In this document: positions 54,801 to 63,696 of the stretch, piece by piece
Position numbering within the stretch: the stretch's first letter is position 1
How the letters are laid out: each line of letters begins with the position of its first letter
Origin: Odiellus spinosus
Lineage: Eukaryota > Arthropoda > Arachnida > Opiliones > Phalangiidae
Length of the DNA stretch: 64,000 bases
Assembly (NCBI GenBank): GCA_963920705.1
Contig: OY987227.1
Span: forward strand, 2,489,526-2,553,525
Direction of reading: 5' to 3'
Position numbers and translations under genes: made by a program
The notes under the pieces: generated by a model
Told to the model about the DNA's origin: nothing
The model's database searches: none
What the model saw: only the letters and a program-made list of their open reading frames with translations

Positions 54801-56034
54801 TTTAAAAATTTAGCCCCCATTCAACCCTTGCCTTGAACGAAAAGTCGCCAGCTCAGTTATAGTTCCAAATGAAAAAAATAATTTTTTAGCCAGGCGCGCT
54901 AGGCTCTTTAGTTTCCCTTTAAATAAACTTTTTCGCCCTTTTTGATTGGGCTTAGAATTTGCACCACGCTGATTTTATAGCCTAGACGGTTCTCTTTAAG
55001 AATTTAGCCACTATTCAATCCTAGCCTTTAACGATAAGTCGCCAGCTCAGTTTTAGTTCCAAATAAATAAATTAATGTTTTCGGTATGGTTCACTAGGCT
55101 CTTGGGCTTCCCTTTAGATCAATTTTTTCGATCTTTTTGATGGGGCTTAGAATTTGCACAGTGCTTATTTTGTAGCTTAGACGGTTCTCTTTAAGAATTT
55201 ACCCACGATTCAATCCTAGTCTTTAACTATAAGTCGCCATCTCAGTTTTAGTTCCAAATGAAGAAATTAATTTTTTCGGTAAGGTACACTAGGCTCTTGG
55301 GCTTCCCTTTAGATCAATTTTTTCGATCTTTTTGATGGGGCTTAGAATTTGCACAATGCTTATTTTGTAGCTTAGACGGTTCTCTTTAGGAATTTAAACA
55401 CGATTCAATCCTAGTCTTTAACTATAAGTCGCCAGCTCAGTTTTAGTTCCAAATGAAGAAATAAATTTTTTCGGTTAGGTACACAAGGCTCTTGCGCCTG
55501 CCTTTAGATCAATTTTTTCGATATTTTTGATGGGGCTTAGAATTTGCACCACGCTGCTTTTATAGCTTAGACGGTTCTCTTTTTGAATTTAACCACTATT
55601 TAATCCTAGCCTTTAACGATAAGTCGCCAGCTCAGTTTTAGTTCCAAATAAATAAATTAATATTTTCGGTAAGGTACACTAGGCTCTTGGGCTTCCCTTT
55701 AGATCAATTTTTTCGATCTTTTTGATGGGGCTTAGAATTTGCACCACGCTGATTTTATAGCTTAGACGGTTCTCTTTAAGAATTTAGCCACTATTCAATC
55801 CTAGCCTTTAACGATAAGTCGCCAGCTCAGTTTTAGTTCCAAATGAAGAAATTAATTTTTTCGGTAAGGTACACTTGGCTCTTGGGCCACCCTTTAGATC
55901 AATTTTTTCGATCTTTTTGATGGGGCTTAGAATTTGCACCACGCTGATTTTATAGCTTAGAAGGTTCTCTTTAAGAATTTAGCCACTATTCAATCCTAGC
56001 ATCTAACGATAAGTCGCCAGCTTAGTTTTAATTC

Positions 56035-58080
56035 CAAATAAATAAATAAATTTTTTCGGTAAGGTACACTAGGCTCTTGGGCTTCCCTTGAGATCAATTT
56101 TTTCGATCTTTTTGATGGGGCTTAGAATTTGCACCACGCTTCTTTTATAGCTTAGACGGTTCTCTTTAATAATTAAACCACTATTCAATCCTAGCCTTTA
56201 ATGATAAGTCGCCAGCTCAGTTTAAGTTCCAAATGAAGAAATAAATTTTTTCGGTAAGGTACACTAGGCTCTTGGGCTTCCCTTTAGATCAATTTTTTCG
56301 ATCTTTTTGATGGGGCTTAGAATTTGCACCACGTTGATTTTATAGCTTAGACGGTTCTCTTTAAGAATTTAGCCACTCTTCAATCCTAGCCTTTAACGAT
56401 AAGTCGCCAGCTCAGTTTAGTTCCAAATAAATAAATGAATTTTTTCGGTAAGGTACACTAGGCTCTTGGGCTTCCCTTTAGATCAATTTTTTCAATCTTT
56501 TTGATGGGGTTTAGAATTTGCACCACGCTGCTTTTATAGCTTAGACGGTTCTCTTTAAGAATTTAGCCACTCTTCAATCCTAGCCTTTAACGATAAGTCG
56601 CCAGCTCAGTTTAGTTCCAAATAAATAAATAAATTTTTTCGGTAAGGTACACTAGGCTCTTGGGCTTCCCTTTAGATCAATTTTTTCGATCTTTTTGATG
56701 GGGCTTAGAATTTGCACCACGCTGATTTTATAGCTTAGACGGTTCTCTTTAAGAATTTAGCCACTATTCAATCCTAGCCTTTAACGATAAGTCGCCAGCT
56801 CAGTTTTAGTTCCAAATGAAGAAATTAATTTTTTCGGTAAGGTACACTAGGCTCTTATGCTTCCCTTTTTTATAGATTAGACGGTTCTCTTTAAGAATTT
56901 AGCCACTATTCAATCCTAGCCTTTAACGATAAGTCGCCAGCTCAGTTTTAGTTCCAAATGAAGAAATTAATTTTTTCGGTAAGGTACACTTGGCTCTTGG
57001 GCCACCCTTTAAATAAATTTTTTCGCTCTTTTTGATCGTGCTTAGAATTTGCACCAGGCTGATTTTATAGCTTACACAGTTCTCTTTAAGAATTTAGCCA
57101 CGATTCAACCCTTGCCTTTAACGGTAAAACGCCAGCTCAGTTTTAGTTCCAAATAAATAAATTAATTTTTTCGGTAAGGTACACTAGGCTCTTGGGCTTC
57201 CCTTGAGATCAATTTTTTCGATCTTTTTGATGGGGCTTAGAATTTGCACCACGCTTCTTTTATAGCTTAGACGGTTCTCTTTAATAATTAAACCACTATT
57301 CAATCCTAGCCTTTAATGATAAGTCGCCAGCTCAGTTTAAGTTCCAAATGAAGAAATAAATTTTTTCGGTAAGGTACACTAGGCTCTTGGGCTTCCCTTT
57401 AGATCAATTTTTTCGTTCTTTTTGATGGGGCTTAGAATTTGCACCACGTTGATTTTATAGCTTAGACGGTTCTCTTTAAGAATTTAGCCACTCTTCAATC
57501 CTAGCCTTTAACGATAAGTCGCCAGCTCAGTTTAGTTCCAAATAAATAAATGAATTTTTTCGGTAAGGTACACTAGGCTCTTGGGCTTCCCTTTAGATCA
57601 ATTTTTTCAATCTTTTTGATGGGGTTTAGAATTTGCACCACGCTGCTTTTATAGCTTAGACGGTTCTCTTTAAGAATTTAGCCACTCTTCAATCCTAGCC
57701 TTTAACGATAAGTCGCCAGCTCAGTTTAGTTCCAAATAAATAAATTAATTTTTTCGGTAAGGTAAACTAGGCTCTTGGGCTTCCCTTTAGATCAATTTTT
57801 TCGATCTTTTTGATGGGGCTTAGAATTTGCACCACGCTGATTTTATAGCTTAGACGGTTCTCTTTAAGAATTTAGCCACTATTCAATCCTAGCCTTTAAC
57901 GATAAGTCGCCAGCTCAGTTTTAGTTCCAAATGAAGAAATTAATTTTTTCGGTAAGGTACACTAGGCTCTTATGCTTCCCTTTTTTATAGCTTAGACGGT
58001 TCTCTTTAAGAATTTAGCCACTATTCAATCCTAGCCTTTAACGATAAGTCGCCAGCTCAGTTTTAGTTCCAAATGAAGAA
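56035..58080 (+). repeat. Higher-order repeat of 1115 bp, nearly two copies
   Basis: About 56035-57149 recurs at about 57150-58080 with offset 1115. Shared rare variants are CACGTTGATTTTATAGC (56330 and 57445), GGGGTTTAGAATTTGCACC (near 56507 and 57622), CAGTTTAGTTCC and the truncated TATGCTTCCCTTTTTTATAG junction. This recent duplication lies close to the array edge. Confidence 0.85.
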
Positions 58081-59209
58081 ATTAGTTTTTTCGGTAAGGT
58101 ACACTAGGCTCTTGGGCTTCCCTTTAAATAAATTTTTTCGCTCTTTTTGATCGTGCTTAGAATTTGCACCAGGCTGATTTTATAGCTTAGACAGTTCTCT
58201 TTAAGAATTTAGCCACGATTCAACCCTTGCCTTTAACGGTAAAACGCCAGCTCAGTTTTAGTTCCAAATGAAAAAATTTATTTTTTAGCAAGGCGCTTGG
58301 CTCTTTAATTTCCCTTTAAATCAACTTTTTCGCCCTTTTTGATGGGGCTTAGAATTTCCACAATGCTTATTAAGAAGCTTAGACGGTTCTCTTTAAGAAT
58401 TTAGCCACTATTCAATCCTAGCCTTTAACGATAAGTCGCCAGCTCAGTTTTAGTTCCAAATGAAGAAATTAATTTTTTCGGTAAGGTACACTTGGCTCTT
58501 GGGCCACCCTTTAGATCAAGTTTTTCGATCTTTTTGATGGGGCTTAGAATTTGCACCACGCTTCTTTTATAGCTTAGACGGTTCTCTTTAATAATTAAAC
58601 CACTATTCAATCCTAGCCTTTAATGATAGTCGCCAGCTCAGTTTTAGTTCCAAATGAAGAAATTAATTTTTTCGGTATGGTACACTAGGCTCTTGGGCTT
58701 CCCTTTAGATAAATTTTTTCGATATTTTTGATGGGGCTTAGAATTTGCACCACGCTGCTTTTATAGCTTAGATGGTTCTCTTTAAGAATTTAGCCACTAT
58801 TCAATCCTAGCCTTTAACGATAAGTCGCCAGCTCAGTTTTAGTTCCAAATGAAGAATTTAGTTTTTTCGGTAAGGTACACTAGGCTCTTGGGCTTCCCTT
58901 TAAATCCATTTTTTCGCTGTTTTTGATGGTGCTTAGAATTTGCACCACGCTGATTTTATAGCTTAGACGGTTCTCTTTAAGAATTTAGCCACGATTCAAC
59001 CCTTGCCTTTAACGATAAGTCGCCAGCTCAGTTTTAGTTCCAAATGAAAAAAATTATTTTTTAGCAAGGCGCGCTTGGCTCTTTAATTTCCCTTTAAATC
59101 AATTTTTTCGCCCTTTTTGATGGGGCTTAGAATTTGCACCACGCTGATTTTATAGCCTAGACGGTTCTCTTTAAGAATTTAGCCACTATTCAATCCTAGT
59201 CATTAACTA

Positions 59210-59212
59210 TAA
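59210..59212. other. Satellite/Harbinger junction, candidate TAA target site
   Basis: The monomer reads ACTATAA and then AGGCTCATTTTCATGG, where GTCGCCAGC is expected. TAA/TTA is the usual 3-bp target of PIF/Harbinger elements. The partner copy would lie beyond the window, so the duplication cannot be confirmed. Confidence 0.55.
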
Positions 59213-59400
59213 AGGCTCATTTTCATGGTCGCTTGTACGCTAGAACTAGCGTGGAGAAATTGCTAGCGTATTTTTTTCGCTTGAAATTTACGAGCGCGAG
59301 AAAATTGTTACGAGCTCTCGCGTTTTCATGGTCGAGTTTAAAATCCGCGTGCTAGCAGACGACCTGAACTTTGGCGGCCCGGGTTGGGAGGGTTTTAAAA
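59213..59400 (+). promoter_or_regulatory. Subterminal and promoter region of the Harbinger element
   Basis: TTTTCATGGTCG occurs at 59220-59231 and again at 59323-59334. TACGCTAG (59236-59243) is inverted to CTAGCGTA (59263-59270), with a further CTAGCGT at 59246-59252. CGCGAG (59295-59300) pairs with CTCGCG (59317-59322). Such clustered direct and inverted motifs next to a terminus are candidate binding sites. The start codon at 59401 has A at -3 and G at +4, a good Kozak context. Promoter function is inferred from position. Confidence 0.45.
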
Positions 59401-59568
59401 ATGGCGGATGAAGAACGTCGACAACTTCTCATTCGGAAGAAAATACTTTTAATATCCTTATTAATGATTAAAAATAAACAAAATAAGAAAAGGCCGTAAA
59501 AAAAAAAACGTTGGTGGGTCCACCCAATTTGGCAAAACCGTAAAAGCGAGGGAGATTTTGGATCTTTG
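59401..59568 (+). CDS. Harbinger transposase exon 1 (contains stop)
   Basis: It starts MADEERRQLLIRKK and stays in one frame through a TAA at 59497-59499 to KKKRWWVHPIWQNR, the conserved basic/aromatic head of HARBI1-like proteins. The exon ends at TTG before the donor GTATGT. The TAA abuts an 11-A run, so mutation and base-calling error are both possible. Confidence 0.75.
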
Positions 59569-59631
59569 GTATGTATTTATTTAGATTTTACTATTATTAC
59601 GCCTATGTGAATAATGTGTTTAATTTATTAG

Positions 59632-59798
59632 CTTCAAGCCATGCGAGCACATGACCATAGTTATTTCCAGAACTATACTCGGATGAGTCCCAATAAGTTT
59701 GATTATCTTTTGGGATTATTAAAGGGAATATTAAGCAAAGAATGCTTTGGACGATCTGATATCATATCACCAGGAGAAATGCTTGCTGTAACATTAAG
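59632..59798 (+). CDS. Harbinger transposase exon 2
   Basis: The acceptor TTATTAG precedes CTTCAAGCC. The exon encodes LQAMRAHDHSYFQNYTRMSP, then the FDYLLGLL helix and SPGEMLAVTL. It ends with AG of a split Arg codon at donor AG|GTACGA. The open frame that runs on to 59823 reads into the 64-bp intron. Confidence 0.85.
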
Positions 59799-59862
59799 GT
59801 ACGACGTATCAATATTTGATTAAACTCCAGAGAATAAATAATAACTAGTATTTATTTCATAG

Positions 59863-59992
59863 GTTTTTAGCTTCTTGTAATTCCCTCGCTTCCATGGCAT
59901 ACTCTTTTCGCTTGAGCAAAACATCGGCTCACAATATAATCAAAAAAGTATGTCTCTCATTATGGGACGTTTTGCAACCCATTTATTTAGCA
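59863..59992 (+). CDS. Harbinger transposase exon 3
   Basis: The acceptor TTTCATAG gives G, completing Arg, then FLASCNSLASMAYSFRLSKT and a helix ending DVLQPIYLA. This is the helix-turn-helix-like stretch (FRLSKTSAHNIIKKV) that precedes the catalytic domain in the family. Donor CA|GTAAGT is close to consensus. Confidence 0.85.
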
Positions 59993-60070
59993 GTAAGTAA
60001 AGAGAATAATTAACGATTAATCACATATAAAATATTTAATTGCGCTATTGATGATTTATGAATATACGTA

Positions 60071-60731
60071 ATATTAGATATAAACCAGTTGGGCAGCCGC
60101 CCACCTAGAAGGGAGGGCTATTTGTGACAGATATTACAACTCAGAATGGACAGATATTAAATTACATCTGGCAATGGACAGATATATAAGTTTTATTACA
60201 ACTCAGAATGGGCAGATATTAAATTACATCTTTCGATGGACAAATATAATTTTTTATTACAACTTGGAATGGCCAGATATTAAATTTTCAAATCAGTGCA
60301 ATTCAGCCAAACCTTTCACAAATAACTCTGCCCTTTATTTTAGTCATTCTGAATTTGTCGTACTGTCTTTTGTAACAAACATTTTTTTTGGTGAAAGGAA
60401 CTATGAAATAAAAATTTAAATCATCTTGTGACATACTACGATATGAAACAGAAAATATTTATTTCAAAGGGCAGAGTTATTTGTGAAAGGTTTGGCTGAA
60501 TTGCACTGATTTGAAAATTTAATATCTGGCCATTCCAAGTTGTAATAAAAAATTATATTTGTCCATCGAAAGATGTAATTTAATATCTGCCCATTCTGAG
60601 TTGTAATAAAACTTATATATCTGTCCATTGCCAGATGTAATTTAATATCTGTCCATTCTGAGTTGTAATATCGGTCACAAATAGCCCTCCCTTCTAGGTG
60701 GGCGGCTGCCCAACTGGTTTATATCTAATAT
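60071..60731. mobile_element. Fold-back/MITE-like element with 266-bp near-perfect inverted arms
   Basis: The left arm (60071-60336) and right arm (60466-60731) are reverse complements with one mismatch that I found (GTGACAGATA against GTGACCGATA). They enclose a 129-bp AT-rich loop. Each arm contains a tandem unit of about 61-62 bp beginning TTACAACTCAGAATGG (60134, 60196, and a diverged copy at 60257). No transposase or clear target duplication is visible. The 81-codon frame at 60174-60419 crosses arm and loop and looks spurious. Confidence 0.88.
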
Positions 60732-61020
60732 CTGTCCCTTTAAAGAAACTCGTGTGATAAAAAGCATTCAAAAAATATTGAACGATGTTTGCATGCGCAC
60801 CAAATTCAAATATCAGTTTCATTATCTATTCAAAAAGCGCGGATATCTTCTTAAAATAAGATTGTTACAAATTTAAAATATTAAAAAATCCACTTTCATA
60901 TCCCTTTAAAACATGCGCTTCCTTATCCCTTTTCAAGGCTTTTAGAAACCTTGGGCCCAAGGGTGGCTGAATCAGGCAACTCGTTTCAACAATTTTTTTC
61001 CTCTCTCGTTTCCCAGCGAG
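60732..61020. other. Intronic AT-rich sequence, no gene
   Basis: No coding signal was seen. A perfect 14-bp palindrome, CCTTGGGCCCAAGG, lies at 60949-60962. Part of it is repeated in inverted sense as CCTTGGGCC at 62495-62503. Confidence 0.4.
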
Positions 61021-61023
61021 GTA

Positions 61024-61031
61024 TGACGTCA
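61024..61031. promoter_or_regulatory. CRE-like palindrome TGACGTCA
   Basis: A perfect match to the cAMP-response-element core. It overlaps the 15-bp inverted motif at 61029-61043. Function is not shown, and an 8-bp match can be chance. Confidence 0.3.
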
Positions 61032-61043
61032 TCACGAGCCCTC
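61029..61043 (+). repeat. 15-bp inverted motif, left copy
   Basis: TCATCACGAGCCCTC here is the exact reverse complement of 62385-62399. The two copies bracket the P-like transposase remnant. TGTTATTTAA (61081-61090) and ATTGGCT (61116-61122) are also repeated in inverted sense near the right copy, but in a different order. Confidence 0.6.
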
Positions 61044-61270
61044 CGCACCGCGCGTTTTTCGAAAAAGAGCCTGGCTTATGTGTTATTTAATTATTGAAAC
61101 AATTTTTTCTTTTTGATTGGCTATTATTCTGGGGTTTTATAAATTTACAACATTTTTAAAACTTTAAAATCTTTATTTATTATCACTAATTTAATAACAG
61201 GAACTTATCACAAAGTTATGAGATCCATTTTAAACATTTTTGTAATAAAACAGTAGGGTATCACTTAAGT

Positions 61271-62027
61271 TTATGTTATAATTTTTTTCATCTTTTTGGT
61301 CTTTTTCCTAGAATTGTCATCACATTCTTTAGATTTAGGAACTGATTTAATACTATTCAAATATTTCATTCTAATCTTTACAAAACTTTGAATAATTTCA
61401 ATAGGAACGAGACCATTTTCTTGAAAGATTTTTTGACTTATGTTTTTTACAATATTGCATTCATTAGTTAACAGTTTATTAGGCAAATATTTTAGGAATA
61501 CCTGGTCAAATTTTTTAATTTCCTGAGAAAAAAATTAGAAGGCACTGTGTATCCACCGTACGACAAAAACTTTGCCCATGATGGTAAAGTATAGTTATGA
61601 TCTTTCTTTTCCTTATCTACTAGATCTAAATTAGGATAACTCTTACAGTGCTTTTTGCTACCCAACCCGCAAGGTACTCTAACCCATTCTCTTCTAATTT
61701 AGTGTATTCATTTTCTAGTATTTCACCGTCATTTACATCATTGGGTCTTTTAACATTAGCGGCTGACTTGGAAATATAAATATTGTTACTATTCAATAAT
61801 GAAGAACTCGCACCAAGAGGTTGCATTGGTTGTGCCTTCTGGGGACTTCTTACTTTAATTTCACTTGATTTAGAAAAATCAAAAGTGTCCGGTTCAGGAT
61901 CTACTAGCGTCTCGTTTTCTAAATTAGCGGATTTAAAAGCTTTCGATACTAAATACTCATCACAGTTTTGATCAATAGTATTGCAATTATTACTTAATAT
62001 TCCTGGATTTTTCCCCATTATTATCAC
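61271..62027 (-). pseudogene. P-element/THAP9-like transposase C-terminal remnant
   Basis: Read on the minus strand, one open stretch ends NGLEYLAGWVAKS and another carries NECNIVKNISQKIFQENG followed by SFVKIRMKYLN. Two single-base shifts connect them. The first is in a T run at 61652-61656 (plus-strand coordinates) and leads into YTLPSWAKFLSYGGYTVPS. The second is in an A run at 61528-61534. The order EYLAGWVAK, then PSW..FLS.GG..VPS, then a terminal helix with R..YLN resembles the C-terminal part of P-element/THAP9-like transposases. The THAP zinc finger and the upstream catalytic region were not found. The upstream part (SNNCNTIDQNC to SAANVKRP) is not recognised. The longest frame opens at a GTG; the first ATG is at 62018. 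Both breaks lie in homopolymers, so base-calling error is possible. It lies antisense inside the Harbinger intron. Confidence 0.55.
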
Positions 62028-62384
62028 GCGAATCCTACTAAGGGCATTAATATAAATAGATAAGATATTAGAAGAGGTATTATAATATCTGATAATAATA
62101 AGAAGATCTTGTACAGATACTACAAAATTCGATTACACCATGCCTGTATGTTATGCCTTGCCTCCACCATGTAGTTATATCTTGGTTTACGAATGGTATT
62201 TGTGTTAAAACCATTCATTACATTATCCTTCCTATCCGAACAAAATCTGAACTTGGAAAAAATGACAAACTATTAACTTACTAATTATTTTCCGGCGTCA
62301 AACATCCAAATTCTTCAGCCTGGAACAGGCAGAGAGCCTAAAACAAATGGCTTCCCGCGTAAACCGTAAAAGTTGTCTGCTTCA
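62028..62384. other. Upstream flank of the P-like remnant, no gene recognised
   Basis: AT-rich sequence with no open frame that I can connect to the remnant. A diverged 5' part of the nested element may lie here, but nothing in the sequence proves it. Confidence 0.3.
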
Positions 62385-62399
62385 GAGGGCTCGTGATGA
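62385..62399 (-). repeat. 15-bp inverted motif, right copy
   Basis: GAGGGCTCGTGATGA is the exact inverted partner of 61029-61043. It is followed by TTAAATAACA (62402-62411) and AGCCAAT (62411-62417), the inverted forms of motifs near the left copy. Confidence 0.6.
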
Positions 62400-63340
62400 A
62401 GTTAAATAACAGCCAATGAAAAATCGTTAAAAGTCGAATAGTAAACGCGCCCGATTAGCCAACCTATTTTAGCAAAATATTTCCACGAACCTTGCCTTGG
62501 GCCTCTTGCCCTCTTCCTTCTCCGAGCATTGAGTGGCGCTTTCTAACTTTAGTCATAATTTAAATAATTAAATTTATTTTGAATTTATAATTTTATTTAA
62601 ATAACATATTATAATATTCGAAGACGAATGATATTTTATTATATAATTTATTTAAACAATAATTAAAGTTAAAAAAAAAATATGGTAAAACAAATATAGT
62701 AAAACATTAGCTTAACGCCGCTGGGCGCTGGCTGTGCGTGATAGCGGTAGTATCGAGTTTGTTCCACTAAGCCTTTGTATAACAAAATTAAACGTGATGT
62801 TACGGTATATTAAAGGCCAAATGGAAAAAATAACTTGTAAAATGCACAATTCCCACATTTTAAAATGGAAATAAACAAAAATAACACCCTTACTTAGGTA
62901 TTTTGGTAAAGATATTATAATTTAAAGTAGGAAAGGCGAGAAAAATTATGGCGTCAGGACGATAGCTTTCCGCGGCTCTCTGGCTTATTCCACTTACTAA
63001 ATTCAGTGGGTATAAAGCTAAAGGGGTGTTTTTTTCCCCATCCCAGAATAAATGTAGGGAGCGGAGGTCGTCTTTCAGCGCGCAGTGTAGTTTCAATCTG
63101 CTTGTTTAGCCCGGCTGTGATTCGTTTTTGTTAGAGCCACGTGAAATTTCAATGCGTACAAAGTTACCGTCTCGGTTTTTGGGGACGGTTTGTAGGAGGT
63201 AGGCTCCCGTAGTAATGGTGGGTTATTGAAGAGTAGGAGGTTCCTTGAGTGTCGGCGCCTTTCACGCTACCAGTTTTATTAATGAGAGGGCGTAACCTCG
63301 GTACGTGATTCGTCACTTGGAAAGTGATGAACAGAATAGA
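62400..63340. other. Intronic sequence without recognised genes
   Basis: An AT-rich stretch (about 62560-62700) is followed by more GC-balanced DNA. Minus-strand open frames at 62890-63096 (68 codons) and 63164-63385 (73 codons) lack recognisable domains. The second takes its acidic start from a short microsatellite. Confidence 0.4.
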
Positions 63341-63376
63341 ATTCTCCTGATTCTCCTCATCCTCCTCATTCTCCTC
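63341..63376 (+). repeat. 9-bp microsatellite (ATTCTCCTC)4
   Basis: Four adjacent 9-bp units, ATTCTCCTG, ATTCTCCTC, ATCCTCCTC and ATTCTCCTC, followed by more CTC. Located near the 3' end of intron 3. Confidence 0.8.
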
Positions 63377-63481
63377 CTCTCCCAAAACTCAATCTCTAAG
63401 AGAGACAAACTTTGCTGGGATTTTGGCACTATCACAAATAGCAAGTGTTTCGCTATGGCGCGAAACACTAATTTTATTCAG

Positions 63482-63625
63482 ACCCCAACAACTGAAATTT
63501 GGAGAAAAGCTGCTTTGGATTACGAAGCAATATGGAATTTTCCTCTATGCTGTGGGGCAGTGGATGGCAAACATATTATGATACAACAGCCACCAAAATC
63601 TGGCTCCCTTTATCATAATTATAAG
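63482..63625 (+). CDS. Harbinger transposase exon 4 (first catalytic Asp)
   Basis: The acceptor TTTTATTCAG precedes ACCCCAACAACT. The 48 codons encode TPTTEIWRKAALDYEAIWNF and then PLCCGAVDGKHIMI, with the catalytic Asp of GAVDGKH, and end in SGSLYHNYK before donor AAG|GTATGG. The open frame upstream to 63305 is intron. The frame continuing past the donor to a stop after CMVY reads into the 71-bp intron 4. Confidence 0.88.
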
Positions 63626-63696
63626 GTATGGTGTATGGTGTACTAGATGAAGCGTATAAAATGTCCTATTTAATACGTCATCCATTGTTAATTAAG

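Larger units (their letters stand above)
5673..59212 (+). repeat. Satellite array, block 2 (about 275 monomers of about 195 bp)
   Basis: This continues the block 1 satellite in the same orientation and phase for about 53.5 kb. It ends inside a monomer at ACTATAA, where the intact repeat would continue GTCGCCAGC. Two main monomer classes are interspersed: type A (GGTAAGGTACACTAGGCTC) and type B (AGCAAGGCGCGCTTGGCTC). Further subclasses carry marker variants such as GGCGTAGAATTTGCACC, TTGGGCCACCCTTTAGATC, AGCCCCGATTCAACCC and CTTAGACAGTTCTC. Sets of these markers recur in the same order at fixed distances, which defines the higher-order repeats listed separately. No gene is visible; the 61-codon minus-strand frame at 58425-58610 is satellite sequence. 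Confidence 0.97.
59993..63481 (+). other. Transposase intron 3 (3489 bp) with nested insertions
   Basis: It begins GTAAGTAAAG and ends TTTTATTCAG. The flanking exons join in phase between YLA and TPTTEIWRKAALDYE, as expected for the family. The other introns of this gene are 63-71 bp. The extra length is accounted for in part by a 661-bp inverted-repeat element and a minus-strand P-like transposase remnant. Confidence 0.75.

Noticed and set aside
58425..58610. 61-codon minus-strand open frame
   Set aside because: It consists wholly of satellite monomers; equivalent frames are closed in neighbouring copies.
1..59212. Calling the satellite centromeric
   Set aside because: Monomer size and higher-order structure are compatible, but no CENP-B-like box or other direct evidence was seen.
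60174..60419. 81-codon plus-strand open frame
   Set aside because: It spans one arm and the loop of the inverted-repeat element and has no recognisable domain.
61783..61971. 62-codon plus-strand open frame
   Set aside because: It is the antisense shadow of the P-like transposase remnant.
62890..63385. Two minus-strand open frames of 68 and 73 codons
   Set aside because: No domain was recognised, both lie within a transposase intron, and the acidic start of the second is the antisense of a CTC-rich microsatellite.
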